A stretch of DNA of 64,000 nt from Hymenopellis radicata (Eukaryota > Basidiomycota > Agaricomycetes > Agaricales > Physalacriaceae). Numbering within the stretch: the stretch's first letter is position 1; each line of letters opens with the position of its first letter. The stretch is from contig JADNRX010000222.1 of NCBI GenBank assembly GCA_015501595.1, positions 27,939 to 91,938 on the forward strand. Direction: 5' to 3'. The notes beneath the pieces are model-generated. The model was not told the DNA's origin. It did no database searches and was given only the letters and a program-made list of their open reading frames with translations. The position numbers and the translations under genes are program-made. Below, piece by piece: positions 22,196 to 32,952 of the stretch.

Positions 22196-23166
22196 TTACA
22201 CAACATCATACCGAATGATACGGCCTTGTGAACTCGCAAGACGGAATTCTAGACGGGCCCGTTCTAGTGTGTGATAGGACTCGTGTGATGCCTTGGGCAC
22301 GCCAACCCAATTCAAACCGGACTCGACGCTACATGGAATGTCAATTCCTCATCAGAAAATTATAAGGATCGCTGACTTACAACGTGCGATAGACGCCAGG
22401 CTGTATACCCGCATAGACAACATACCAGCGGGGGCCGGAAACATCGGACGCCGTCGGATTCTCGTCGAGATGTTCCACCAGGCGCGGTTTGTCAAGAGGG
22501 ACACGTTGGAAATGGCGTACAGCCAGAGCGGAAGATAGATGAATCCAATTGTTTTGTTGGGCGTAGGCGTACACGGCCCGGGCAGCCTTCAACGTGCGGT
22601 ATGATTGGTAGAGTGAGCATTTAGCACCCGAGATTTGTTGTTCGGCCGAGGACCTATCCGTCGTCGATATTAATATGCGCGGACTTGCGCGGAAGATAAA
22701 GACAAATACGCACCACGAGGTATAGACACCAGGAATTTCACCAATGAATACGACCCATGCAGCTGCCTTGCTGCGTGTTTTTTTGCGCGGAGACAAATTG
22801 ACAACCTGAGCACCTCGTTGCTGATGAACCGACGCTTCGGACCTTGAGAGATGTCAGATGGCCACAAGAATAACAAAGGAGGCTGAAACAATACCAATGT
22901 GTAGTGGCGCCAGATCCCGCGACTGAGTAGACAGTTCTATCATCAGGATTGGCAATGTCGAGAGCTGATAAGGCCAGCGTGATGTTATCAAGATCGGAAA
23001 TAGGGGGCGCAGCAGCATGCGCAGTGTTCGCGATGGGCGGTGTGCTCAGCGAAGAGGGTTCAGTGAGGACACGCGAGGTGTCTTCATCACTGGAGTCAGA
23101 GAGGATAATGAGAATAGGAGATCGCGGGCGGCGATTGTTGTGCTGGGGGGTCCTCCGCGTAGTCAT
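22196..23166 (-). CDS. Viroplasmin-like (RNase H1 N-terminal domain) protein, two repeats
   Basis: Four exons on the minus strand. The N-terminus is low-complexity and acidic (ILIILSDSSDEDTS). The first repeat reads WVVFIGEIPGVYTSW, then ISGAKCSLYQSYRTLKAARAVYAYA. The second reads WYVVYAGIQPGVYRTL, then ESGLNWVGVPKASHESYHTLERARLEF. Both follow the Caulimovirus viroplasmin / RNase H1 N-terminal fold pattern (aromatic-V..G..PG(I/V)Y..W, then F/Y-x-T-x2-A). That fold binds RNA-DNA hybrids or dsRNA in RNase H1, but no RNase H catalytic domain is present. Introns are GT-AG and short. It is part of the KDZ1 cargo, next to a second viroplasmin gene. Confidence 0.72.
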
Positions 23167-23322
23167 GGTTCATTGAGCAAGAGTAGACGAGCTGAGCACA
23201 CAATCGCATTTATATAGAGCGGAGCATAGTATCACAAACACAACACTACACAACGACACAGGTACAGACGTACTGACTGCGAAAGAGTGAGCGCAAAGGA
23301 CAGGACAAACGAAGAACTGGAC

Positions 23323-23887
23323 CTACGGACGAGGTCGACGAAGCTGGCAAATCTTGACGTTACCCTTCGCCAGTTCGTCGTTGAAGTACTGCAACGCGGC
23401 GCTGTGGGTCGACACCTTGAGATTCATGGCATTGGAGACACCCGAAATTTGAGCCATCGCATCGGTGCTAGTACTCAAAATGAGAAGATTTCAACAGAGC
23501 AAAGCGAGATGTACTCACAGATCCGTCACGATGCCGACCTTGAGTCCTCGCGTGACACAGTAGAAGTAGGTGCGTGTATTGCCCCGCTGGCGCAAATACG
23601 AAGGCAAAAGCGGGCCGGAGGGAACGGCGTCAAACAGAACTCCAGAGCGCAGGGAATGGGAATCATCCACGTAGGCGTCCAAAGCAAGGTGATTGTCGGT
23701 CACGAAGCCTTTGGGGAACGAGGGGTCAGTGTACGAGGGTGGGCGGGGCCGACAGACACTATATAAATTGTAAGGGTGATGCGCGTGAACAAAGAGGATA
23801 GAGCATACCAGAATCCAACTGAGGTTCCGAAGCTGGCGACGATGCATACGCATCGTCGCCAGTCTTGACAGTCACCTTATCGGACAT
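23323..23887 (-). CDS. Second viroplasmin-like protein of KDZ1
   Basis: Begins MSDKVTVKTGDDAYASSPASE at 23887. After an intron, the reading continues FVTDNHLALDAYVDDSHSL and then the domain: TYFYCVTRGLKVGIVTDL, a short intron (GTGAGTACA...GTACTAG), and DAMAQISGVSNAMNLK with HSAALQYF. One RNase H1 N-terminal-like unit, shorter than its neighbour. It lies about 160 bp upstream of the first viroplasmin gene, in the same orientation. Hybrid or RNA binding is the family expectation; the cellular role is unknown. Confidence 0.65.
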
Positions 23888-24580
23888 GAGGGGGGAGGAC
23901 CAAGGCAAGGTTCGGGTTTTTGAAGAAGGAGACAAGTTGAAGTTTTATCCGGAAGAGATGCCGGAAAACGAACCGGCAGTTGCTGCGCCATGATAGCGGA
24001 AGAATACCTGAATCGGAATACAGGTGGATTGCGCCCGATAGTCCGAACTGCTCACTTTGAGATTCACATTGACACACCAATGGCCGTGACGACGACGCAG
24101 AAGGTAGCTTTGGCGACTACTACGTCTAAGCGCAAGTACAAAAAAAAGGAGAAGAGTGCTCGCCAGAGCGCGAAAGGATGGATGGACGGGAAACGCCAGG
24201 ATGTTTTCCTCCCATTGGTTCCCGCATGGTCAGCGGCGAGGGAGCGAGGCTGGCAGCACAGCGAGGCGCTGCTGAAGGATATGGTCAATATGTACGAGTT
24301 CCACTTTCCGTGGCCTATGTCCGACAGCGAGGAGCCGGCGGAGCTGAAGGACTACGACGCAAGCCAGCGTAGCCTGCGCGTTTCCCAAAGTGCCAACCTG
24401 ACCTCGGAGCAGGCCGACGACTCGGCGGAGCTGAAGGACTCTGACGCAAGCCAGCGTATTTCCCAAGCGCCAAGCTGACCCCGGAGGAGGTCGTCGCTCG
24501 TCGCGAGCATATCGCTGCCCTGACAAAGGTCAGTCGACAATGCTTTACTAGAAGAGACTTAAACCGACCGTCATTTGTAG

Positions 24581-25589
24581 TAGAGACCTCAACGAGTCCG
24601 ACGCGAGTCAGACTCGCGACTCGCAACGCGAGTACTCACGCAAAAACAAGTCCAGTTCAGACTCGCGTCGGACTCGACTCGCGGTGACTCACGAGTCATC
24701 GCGAGTCCACTCGCGAGTACTCACCATGAGTCCGAGTCATCTCAGATACTCGTGAGTACTCGCGAGTCCATCACCTCCCAGTATTCATGCTCAGCGAGCA
24801 TCCCCGGGCAATGGCACGGGGACAGTCAGCTGGGCATGAGGATGGGGTGGGGGTAATGGTGGAAAGGAAAGGAAATGGTGGGGTAGTGGAGGGAGTGGTT
24901 GTGGTAGTGGAGGGAGTGGTTGTGGTCGTCACGTCCTCCTCTGCTCGTGTCCTTCGCTTCATCGCATCCGCCTCTCCATCTCATCCTCCTCTCCATCTCA
25001 TCCTCCTCTCCATCTCATCCTCCTCTCCATCTCATCCTCCTCTCCATCGCGTCGTTGTCGTGTTGCTGTCCTCCTGGTCGTCGTTGGGTTCGTTGCTATG
25101 GTCTTGTCGTCGTCGTATCTGTGCTGCTGTCACAGAGACAGCAGCAGCACGTCCGGCACAGAGCCAGAGCCAAAATCCACAGTCCAGAGGCTGCCCGACA
25201 ATCGTCGGGGCAGCAGGAGCGACAATCGTCGCATCCTGGGTAGTTGAGGTGGTGGGAGGAAGCAAGAGAAACGACCCGATCAGACGCTTACGCGTCCTTT
25301 CGGATCTCGGGCCGGATCGCCGGATCAGGCGAAATAGTTGCGCATGGCTCGTTTGAGCTGCACATTGGTCCATTTAACTCAGTAAAAATTTGTAAATTTA
25401 GCTAAAATACATAGCTAAATATTTGCGAGTCATCATATGATGACTCGCAGTCGGCAGAGCCATACTCAGACTCGCGACCGGACTCGTGACTACGTGACTC
25501 GCGAATCACGCGAGTCCGAACTCCGAGGTGCCCGAGGCGAGTCGAGTCACCAGATGACTCGGTGACTCGGTGACTCGTTGAGGTCTCTA
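24581..25589. mobile_element. hAT MITE copy 2
   Basis: 1009 bp with the same TAGAGACCTCAACGA inverted ends as copy 1 and an exact 8-bp duplication ATTTGTAG (24573-24580 and 25590-25597). The interior shares the GGGCAATGGCACGGGGAC block and the CTGCTGTC/GACAGCAG hairpin (about 25122-25151). It has a different minisatellite, units of CCATCTCATCCTCCTCT at about 24975-25050. It sits at the 3' end of an intron of the large cargo gene. Confidence 0.9.
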
Positions 25590-27271
25590 ATTTGTAGCGT
25601 CTCCGTCGTTGGTTAAACTATCGTGACAAGGCGTCAAAGGCTGCCAAGGCGAACTCGTCAACAACGTCTGCCAAAGCGAACTCGTCAACAATGATTAATA
25701 ACAGGAACAATGTTTTCGACATGTTTATGGCGCGTCTGCTGGGATTCCTTAGACCGCCTCGTCAACGCCACGCTGTATACGCGTTTATGGACGAGAATTG
25801 GGATTCGGGCATGAACTTGAAAGCCAGAGCTGATGCGGCTTGGAATGCTCGACCTGGCCACGCCACGGCACCGCAGGATGTCAACTTTCGGTTCAAGATC
25901 ATCCGCGACATGTTCAAGACGCTGGACAAGGAAACCCAGCAACGATATCAAGACGAGGTGAAGGTGGCGGGAGATAAGGCGAAGGCCGAGTACCAGGCGA
26001 CGATTGCGGCGGGCCCTCAGACAGATCCAGTGAGCCGTGCGGCGTACGTTCGATTTTCCCGTAATGAATGCAGATTTTTACTATCCATTGCAGGGCGGTT
26101 TCAAACGTTAAGAAATTCCTGTTCGACGTGAACAAGGGTGTCGAGGAAAGAACGTTCTTACGTACATTCAGGATCTTTGGAGGTCCAATGGGCCAATACG
26201 ATGGCAAGATAGGGACATTCAAGTAAGCGCGCTCTCTTGGTACGGCTAAAAGTGCGAACTAAAAACATCATTAGCATTTCCGTTAGTCAAAATAACGACG
26301 CCGTACCTTTAACCTTTGCCGAGTGGTGGGGACAGGAGAAACTTAGCGCCTTCGTCGACGACTTCAAGCTGTACTTGGCGACATGTTATACCGAGGCCCA
26401 GCGAAACGAGGTTATTCTACCCGAAGTGTCGTCTTTGAGGAAGAAGAACACCATACAGTTGGACATCACAGCGAATTCCACAGCTCCCAACAACGGGCCG
26501 GAGGATGAGCTCTCGAACGCCGACACGATGGACGACGGACCACCCGATACGTCGAAGCTCATCGCGTTCGATGAGAAGTCGTCTCCCGAGCCTGCATCAG
26601 ACAATTCTCTTCCAAAAGACGCCTCTGCAAAGCAGGCTCAGGCGCAGAAGCCGGGCAAGTCTACGTCCAATTCCTCTTCGCAACCAAGTCAGATCGCCAA
26701 AGACAACTCCTCCCGCGTCCTCGACTCCGACTCAGACGACTCGGACGATGACAATCCTCGGCCGTGGGACGATTCTTGGAATTCGGAGGGGGGCCTCAGT
26801 GATGATTCCGAGTCTGACGATGCGGAGTCCGGATCAGATGATGATATCGTCCCGAAGAAGAAGTTGAAAACGACGAAGAAAAAGGCCGCCGCTGACAAGG
26901 AGAATGTCGTACCTGCGCCCCAGCAGCCGAAGCTAAGCCAGTACGAACGCGATAGGAATGCGAAAATCCGCGCTAATCGGCTGGCATTGGCCGGGATGGA
27001 TTACACGCAGAAAAAGCTACCTTTGGGCACGCAGCTGCCGACACTGGATGCCCAGGCGTGGACGAAGATAGCGCTGGAGGCCATAGAAAAGGGAGAGATG
27101 GACGATTTGGTCGAGAAGGATGATTACGAGGTGACGGTGACGAAACCGAGACCTAAGCCAAGGCCGACATTCAAAGCCCTTGCGATTGAGCGCCGTACCT
27201 CGTCACGTCTCGCGGGTCAAGGCGCTGTTCCGAATGGGGGTGGGGAAAGTGAGGGGTCGTCTGCCGCTTCT

Positions 27272-27620
27272 AACATGGCGCGTGAGGAAGGAGTGGAGAC
27301 GGTGAAAGCGAGTATGGCGGAAGATGTGCGCATGGAGAGTGCAGATGGGGGCTCGGCAATTCCGGCGGCGCCTGCGAAGGATGGTAGCTCTAACATGGCG
27401 CGTGAGGAAGGAGTGGAGACGGTGAAAGCGAGTATGGCAGAAGATGTGCGCATGGAGAGTGCAGATGGGAGCTCGGCAATCCTGGCGGCGCCTGCGAAGG
27501 ATGGTAGCTCTAACATGGCGCGCAAGGAAGGAGTGGAGACGGAGAAAGTGATTATGGCGGAAGATGTGGACATGGAGAGCGTAGATGGGAGCTCAGCAAT
27601 CCCCGCGCCTGCGAAGGATA
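27272..27620 (+). repeat. Three 120-bp coding repeats
   Basis: Three tandem units starting near 27275, 27395 and 27515 each encode NMAR(E/K)EGVET.K..MAEDV.MES plus a Pro/Ala spacer. The first two are nearly identical and the third is more diverged. They keep the reading frame of the large cargo gene, so they are a protein repeat rather than a disruption. Confidence 0.85.
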
Positions 27621-28263
27621 CCCAGCCTATCGTGACTGCGGCTGTCCAAGCTATGTCCCCATCTCCAAACATGCCTCCTCCTCCGCAAAAGGCAGCATCT
27701 GACACTCAGCTCTTTGACACCGCCCGATACGCAGAGTTGCGGAAGGCGGCCCCGGATTGGCTTGCAGCCGCCCTGAACGAGTTCGACGTCGCTAATGGCG
27801 CAGAGAAGTTGAGAGACAGTTTCCTTTGGTTGCTGGAAATCGAGGATGAGTATAAGTCGCGAATGCCGAAGGAGAAACGCTTACCGGCACAGAAACGCCC
27901 ACATTGCTGTCGTATTGGATTAACGGTGGGCGGACTGGTCGTCTTGAGCGCCAGGTCTTGCAGGAGAAAGACGTTCCCAAATTTATCTTGGCATTCCACG
28001 GCTGGTGGGACGCAATGCAGCCGTCCTGGCGCTCGCGCGACGGAGAAGGAAGTTGGGAAATGGGAATGTATGGAGATCAGTGGGAGAAGTTGGACTGCAG
28101 TGGCGTAAATGGCTGGCTCAGCATCGTCGCGTGCCTGTCGTGGTGGTGCAGCGCATGCGCGGAGAAAAAGTGTGAGTCGTCTGAGTTCGATAAGGTGGCG
28201 GGAGACGTCAAGTGGGTGATGAAAGGGCTGAAAGGTTACGTAAAGTCTGGATCAGAAGTCTGA

Positions 28264-29056
28264 TGGGCGCACTTACGTATCTTGCCAGTTAATAGAGTCG
28301 TTAGTCGTTACATTGTCTATCGTTACATTGTCTGTCGTTATAATGTGCAAAATGTGTGTGGGATAAACGAGCGAACTTCAAAGGAGTGGAAAGGATGCAC
28401 CACGTGCCCAACATTCGCACTGAAAGTTCTAAGTCCCGTAGCATGTGATAGTTTGATGTTGACGTCACCGATTGACGACGACAAAGTTCAGGCTGTTCTG
28501 ACTGTCCCGACGGAAAGAAAATAGCCTTGTTGGTGAAGGTATGTATTGCAGACACACTTTGCGATTCCGTTCTGCAAGCCCTACTAAATTCTTGAGGGAC
28601 GGCAAGGTTCGGCATCCATGTGGAAGATGCCGAGAATGGAAGCGAACACGTAAGAAGCGCAGAAGCCCGTAAAAAGCGGGTGAAAATATAAAAATAGAAA
28701 CAATGGAACACTGCTAATGGAGGACTGCAGGCGGCGCGAGGAGGCGGGCGGGTGGCGGGCCCAAGCAATGTTATACGGTTGCCGACGTGCCGAACTGTCA
28801 GCCCGCCATTTTGGGATGCTTGATTTGAAGCGGATATTGCCGGGACAGGGCGCGTGGACGCTGTTGAAGTACCCCCGTTTAGCATGAATGCAGGGCAGCG
28901 GAGGAAGCCCAATTGGGAAGGAGGCGGCGGCGTACAAGAAGCAGGCACAACAAACCCTAATTAGGCAGGAGCCGGTAGGCAGTCCCTAGCCGGCCCACCC
29001 GTGTCATCCTGGCCCAGACACCCGGGGTAACTGTGGCTGTCCTGTGGCTGTCCACC
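28264..29056. other. KDZ1 right subterminal region, no gene
   Basis: About 790 bp of subterminal sequence. It includes four close copies of (T)CGTTA(C/T)A(A/T)TGT-like units at about 28305-28345 and a repeated CCTGTGGCTGTCC just inside the right inverted repeat. Minus-strand frames here lack domains and are treated as chance. Confidence 0.5.
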
Positions 29057-29099
29057 ATGACCACTATAATGGAAATGAATGCATTTAGCCTGACCACTG
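29057..29099 (-). repeat. KDZ1 right terminal inverted repeat
   Basis: Reverse complement of 11230-11272 with few mismatches. The exact AATTGCCT duplication follows at 29108-29115 after eight further element bases. Confidence 0.85.
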
Positions 29100-29109
29100 C
29101 CTAGGTCAA

Positions 29110-29406
29110 TTGCCTTTTCCCTACAACTATGGCTCGGAGGAGGTGTTCGGGAAAATCTTCCCATCGGACTGGCAGAGAGACTTCCCCGATCCCGTGTCTG
29201 AAGCCGAAGTAGAGAATGACCTGACCAAGGGCATCAATGAGGACGTAGATGTCGAGTTGGAGGGGTCAGACACCGGGAACGACTTCGGTAAGAACGAGTA
29301 CTCCGAGGAGAGTGAAGTCGAAGACAGCACTGACTCTACTCGTAGCTCAGACTCCGTAGACGAAGAAGACAGTCAGACGGATGAATTAGAATACGAGGAC
29401 TGTTAG
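29110..29406 (+). pseudogene. G1 acidic accessory fragment after KDZ1
   Basis: A plus-strand frame, LPFPYNYGSEEVFGKIFPSDWQ, runs into about 60 residues rich in Asp, Glu and Ser, and stops at 29406. It begins at the KDZ1 right border. Removing KDZ1 joins it to the end of accessory gene B, but in a different frame from the visible TAA. It is therefore either the frameshifted C-terminus of gene B or a separate small acidic gene. No domain recognised. Confidence 0.45.
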
Positions 29407-29831
29407 GCCATGGACCTCTTTACATATGTCTTGATCACATCCGTCGTTGTAATATCACCCCCGCACACATAAAATTTCTTGTTAACAATCTGGTAAACGA
29501 GTGACTTAAGCTTGTTATCTAAGTTAAGGGGAGAAATCAACGACGGCTAGTCAAAAGTAAGGCCGCGTTCATAAGACAAAGCAAATGAGCGCAACTGAAC
29601 GGGAACAGGTTCGGGAGGTGCAAGGTGTCGGCGAATGAACCGAGCAGGCGTAGCCTGATAACGACGACTCTGATAATCCTCCCACCACTCAACCAGCTCG
29701 CGGTTAGGCGCACTCAGAGCGTCGGCTCGATGAGCAAGTTGTCACACATAGACAAGCTGGGTACCAAGATACGGTACATCCAGTACACGTTAAGATCAGA
29801 GATCTTAGTCGTGTGAAGCTAAGAGACTCGG
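29407..29831. other. Spacer between sense and antisense accessory genes
   Basis: No supported frame. It contains AAGTTAAGGGGAGA at about 29522, the same polypurine string that precedes the 3' LTR at 32942, so it may be a second (central) polypurine tract. The two opposing transcription units would converge here. Confidence 0.4.
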
Positions 29832-30451
29832 TCAGTCAATAAGCGGGTAGTTTGAGAAACCCCGACGTACTGATAAGTTGACAAGGGTATCATGAAACCT
29901 CGTACTATGCAACTCGGCATAGTCCAAGAAGGGTGTCGGTAGGTAGTTGCCGATACTGAAACCGCTGATAGTAACCCTGTTCTTGGTCAAGAAACGCTTG
30001 ACGAGGGCATCTAAGGCAACGAAGAACGTTCGTCCCCAAAGTTGCTCAGTTTCTGTCAAAGAAAACCAGGATTGGGATTCCAGATAGTAACCGCGGTTTG
30101 CTTAGAACAAAAGGGTAAGTTCGGGTAGTAGCAAAACTCCGAGCAGTAACGACATACCAAGGAACGGATTGCGAAGCGCAACAAGGGAGAGTCATAGTCA
30201 TGACCTGGCCCAAGTTCCATACCGTCTCGAAGCCACAGGGTGTGGTCCAAGATCCCGAACCCATGAGCAGTACGCCCGACGACCACGAAACTATTAAAAT
30301 CGCGGTATAGTTGAACAGCGATGTGCAAGTCTAGAATGATCATAGCTGTCCGATAGCGACCAGCAGACCTCTCGGGATGAGCGAACTCGGGAAGTTGATG
30401 GAGCTTGAAGTTACAGAAATCGGGAATGGGATCCATGCTTTGATAGGGCAT
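29832..30451 (-). CDS. G1 antisense accessory gene C
   Basis: The first exon from 30451 reads MDPIPDFCNFKLHQLPEF, DLHIAVQLYRDFNSF and DHTLWLRDGMELG. After a probable short intron around 30090-30130, the reading continues FSLTETEQLWGRTFFVALDALV and ends at 29832. About 190 residues, with no recognised domain. It is antisense to the Gypsy pol and lies between it and the 3' LTR. A TATAAAAGG (reverse of 30469-30477) is just upstream of the first Met, so the second Met (MDPIPD) may be the true start. Confidence 0.5.
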
Positions 30452-30773
30452 GGCGCATTGAAGCTTACCTTTTATACGTGAACGGAAGCAAAATTCGACG
30501 GAATCTCAAAGACCCGTTATCCGATACAACCCCTATCCTGTAGTCAAGAATGCGCAAAAAGGGCATAGATTTGTTGTTGAAAACTTGTTCGTTGATAGAC
30601 GTCACACATGTTTAAGGACAAATTGAATCAACACTAGTATTGTGAAGCCTATCTAAAGAGCGGTGACTTTACAAACTATAAGAACAAGAGCATAAGGAGA
30701 CTTGCTAAGACTACTAGAAAACATACAGACGAAAAAGTCTAGCAAGGGAAGTTACAGGGAACTTGTAAAGATA

Positions 30774-30921
30774 CTGTACTATTACGACCTCATCTTCGCA
30801 TAACGCGTAACGGGGGGTCATTTTATCTTATCGGACCCCGCCGATCGCCTGGAAATCCTTATCGGGCTTTCAGAATTTTTTTTTTCTAAAAATCTGTGAA
30901 GATAAGGTCGTAATAGTACAG
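30774..30921. mobile_element. MITE M3 copy 1
   Basis: 148 bp between TA dinucleotides (30772-30773 and 30922-30923), with inverted ends TACTGTACTATTACGACC. It shares its core (ACCCCGCCGATCGCCTGGAAATCC) with the copy at 34598-34746. It lies 14 bp beyond the stop of antisense gene D, so it could supply or disrupt that gene's 3' end. Confidence 0.88.
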
Positions 30922-30936
30922 TACCGAGGACTACAT

Positions 30937-32810
30937 CTACAAAGCAACGCCAATTTTCTGGGCAGTAGCGATATACAAGGCTGCAGTACGGTGGAAACTC
31001 TGCATCTCCCCGTAAATACGGTTGAGTGAGATAGTTAAATCCAACCGGTACTGCGACTCGGCTTTGATACTACTCGGGGATAAATCGGAAAGTTGAGTGC
31101 TATCCTTGGCCAAGTACTCGAAGATACGAGACAAACGGTTAACTTGGTTGCGGTACCCTTCAATGAGTGGGGCAGCTATAAAGAGGCCAAGTCAGCCAAG
31201 CCAGATGAAAGAAATCGGGGAAAACTCACCTTGCGTGAAGTACCCCAAAGAGGTAGCATCGATCGTGATCGAATCCACTTTGATGGCCTTAGAGTCCTTA
31301 GCAGACTCTTCTTGATGGGCAGAACGCCGCTTGAGGGGTGGCAACTCAGATCCTTGAGAAGTCCCGATCGTGTTCAATGCCTTCTTGTATAGATGAGAAT
31401 TGACATCCATACCTTCTACCTCGGCCAGAGGCTGGTAACGGGTACCAGAGACGAAGTCCTAGAAAGAGAAAGGACTTAGTGTTAAAGAATGAATCAGTAT
31501 CGGAAAGTTCACCTTCCCAGTACGCTTGTCTGGGTTTGCAGACATCAGCAAAGTCACCCGGCAACTTTTCTGGACTTTTTTCGACTTTTTTGGGCTTTTT
31601 CCGTACGGAAAAGTCGACAAGCGACAAGTAAACCAGCCATGTCTTCGGGAGGCCACAAGTTCAATTCCCGATCGTCTCTCTCATTTCGACATCTTTTCCA
31701 TTCCGTGTCTCATAGTACCTACAGCCATGTATCATACATTTGTACACTAAAATGAGTATTATAGGGATACTAGAGCCCACTGAGGTGCAGCGCAGAGGCC
31801 TACATTTACCCAACAAGCCAAAAAGTCCCAAAAAGGCAATAAGTCGTAGGTCATCTTGCTGATAGAGCGACTGCCGACGATCACACGTTCCATGTCGTCG
31901 ACCTGTAGAGCGGACATTTCCGAAATCAGCCGAGTAACGCGTTCTAACAAGAAAGTGAGCTTATATTGGCGCCTGAAGGTTTGGAAGGCTCACCGTCCTC
32001 CATGGCTTCAACATCATCAGACCACCTGAATAAGGGTTGAGAAGGAACAGGCCTACGGGTATCCTCGTCGGGTTGATCGTTCTCCTCATCGGAGGTCTCA
32101 ATAATGAACTCAGGCGTCTTGGGAGCCTTCTTAGCCGCCTATAGAAATCGGGAAGACATAAGCACCCTGAAATCCCCGGTGCAATAAGAAAAACACGAAC
32201 TCTAGCCTTGCTCTCCTTGGGTGGAGCACGGTACAGAGGATGGTCCACCGCGAAACCGGGAATATGCAGGTTGAGCGTACGATTGACCGACTTAATAAAG
32301 GGCTGGCATAGATTCGCGATATGCATACGGCCGTCCTGGGGATTGATGCCCAAGGTGGCAGCGGCGCAAGCCAAGAAGCTACGCAACGCTAGACCAAAGT
32401 CTAACATCGGAGCAGTAGCCTCGACCTTCTTGAGGTTGGTCAAAGAGGGGTTTCGATTCTAGAAGACCAGAACGTCGGGTAGTAAGCGAGCACCCGAGCA
32501 AGAGAAAGAGACGCACAATGATCTTGTTAACCGTAGCCTCGAACTTCTGACAACGCGCCGCCAACGGGGCATTATCGTCCTCGAAAGTAGCCATCAGAGC
32601 TTGAGCCCTAGGGAGAACTGAGCTAGTGAACAACGCGAGCTCGTCGGTAACAGAATCGGGAAGATCAGAGACCTTAGCACAGGCCCTAGTAAGAGACTGG
32701 CCAGACTCAACGACGTGCTTGCGCAGCGAATCGGTAATAGGGTTCGTGGGCGTGGAGGCAGCGTTCGGGAAGATAGCAAGCAAGGCGATGGGCTTCGGAG
32801 TCCTAGACAT
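30937..32810 (-). CDS. G1 antisense accessory gene D
   Basis: Starts MSRTPKPIALLAIFPNAAS at 32810. Exon 1 ends at 32517 and the intron (32459-32516, GTGCGTCTC...TTCTAG) keeps the frame into NPSLTNLKKVEATAPML. The reading continues LRSFLACAAATLGINPQDG, then further exons with a short acidic stretch (TSDEENDQPDED), SALQVDDMERVIVGS, a basic block (LPPLKRRSAHQEE) and a helical end, ending at 30937. About 400 residues over five or more exons. Spliced and antisense within a retrotransposon, so it cannot come from the genomic transcript. No family recognised. Confidence 0.58.
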
Positions 32811-32853
32811 GGCGAAAATAGATGGTAAAAAGGGAATCAAAGAAATCCCGATG

Positions 32854-32863
32854 CCTTTTATAC
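32854..32863 (-). promoter_or_regulatory. TATA box of antisense gene D
   Basis: GTATAAAAGG on the minus strand, 44 bp before the ATG of gene D. The same decamer precedes gene C at 30469-30477, which supports dedicated promoters for both antisense genes. Confidence 0.6.
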
Positions 32864-32941
32864 TACCCAGTATGCCCAAAAACAGATGCAGAAAAGGTAC
32901 TCCGGAGATTCGGACGGATATCGCGGACGATATCATCTAAG

Positions 32942-32952
32942 TTAAGGGGAGA
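32942..32952 (+). promoter_or_regulatory. Polypurine tract of Gypsy G1
   Basis: TTAAGGGGAGA directly precedes the TGAT start of the LTR, the expected position and composition of the plus-strand DNA primer. Confidence 0.75.

Larger units (their letters stand above)
24080..28263 (+). pseudogene. Large KDZ1 cargo gene, Agaricomycete family, hAT MITE in intron
   Basis: The N-terminus (KRKYKKKEKSARQSAKGW, then FLPLVPAWSAARERGWQHSE) leads to two tandem ELKD(Y/S)DASQR repeats. One base is lost in the second repeat (about 24465), shifting the frame. An intron at about 24535 holds the hAT MITE. The reading continues with LRPPRQRHAVYAFMDENWD, KIIRDMFKTLDKETQQRY and, after two more introns, FAEWWGQEKLSAFVDDFKLYL. 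A long acidic Ser/Asp region and three 40-residue repeats follow. The C-terminus (LLSYWINGGR, FHGWWDAMQPSW) is reached by a frameshift near 27900. This matches a multicopy family I remember from mushroom genomes; function unknown. Confidence 0.6.
11221..29107. mobile_element. KDZ1: 17.9 kb KDZ DNA transposon with cargo genes
   Basis: Bounded by inverted repeats at 11230-11272 and 29057-29099 that match over about 43 bp. Both start CAGTGGTCA and include AAATGCATTCATTTCC followed by a second AGTGGTCA. An exact 8-bp duplication (AATTGCCT) flanks the element. Inside are a minus-strand KDZ transposase (11489-17234), a partial transposase duplicate (17857-18460) and about eight small intron-bearing genes on both strands. 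Two MITE families have inserted in it. The host site is the accessory region of Gypsy G1. The transposase is disrupted, so this copy looks immobile unless acted on from elsewhere. Confidence 0.88.

Noticed and set aside
28301..28948. Minus-strand frame of 215 residues at the right end of KDZ1.
   Set aside because: No domain, no splice signals, and biased composition from subterminal repeats.
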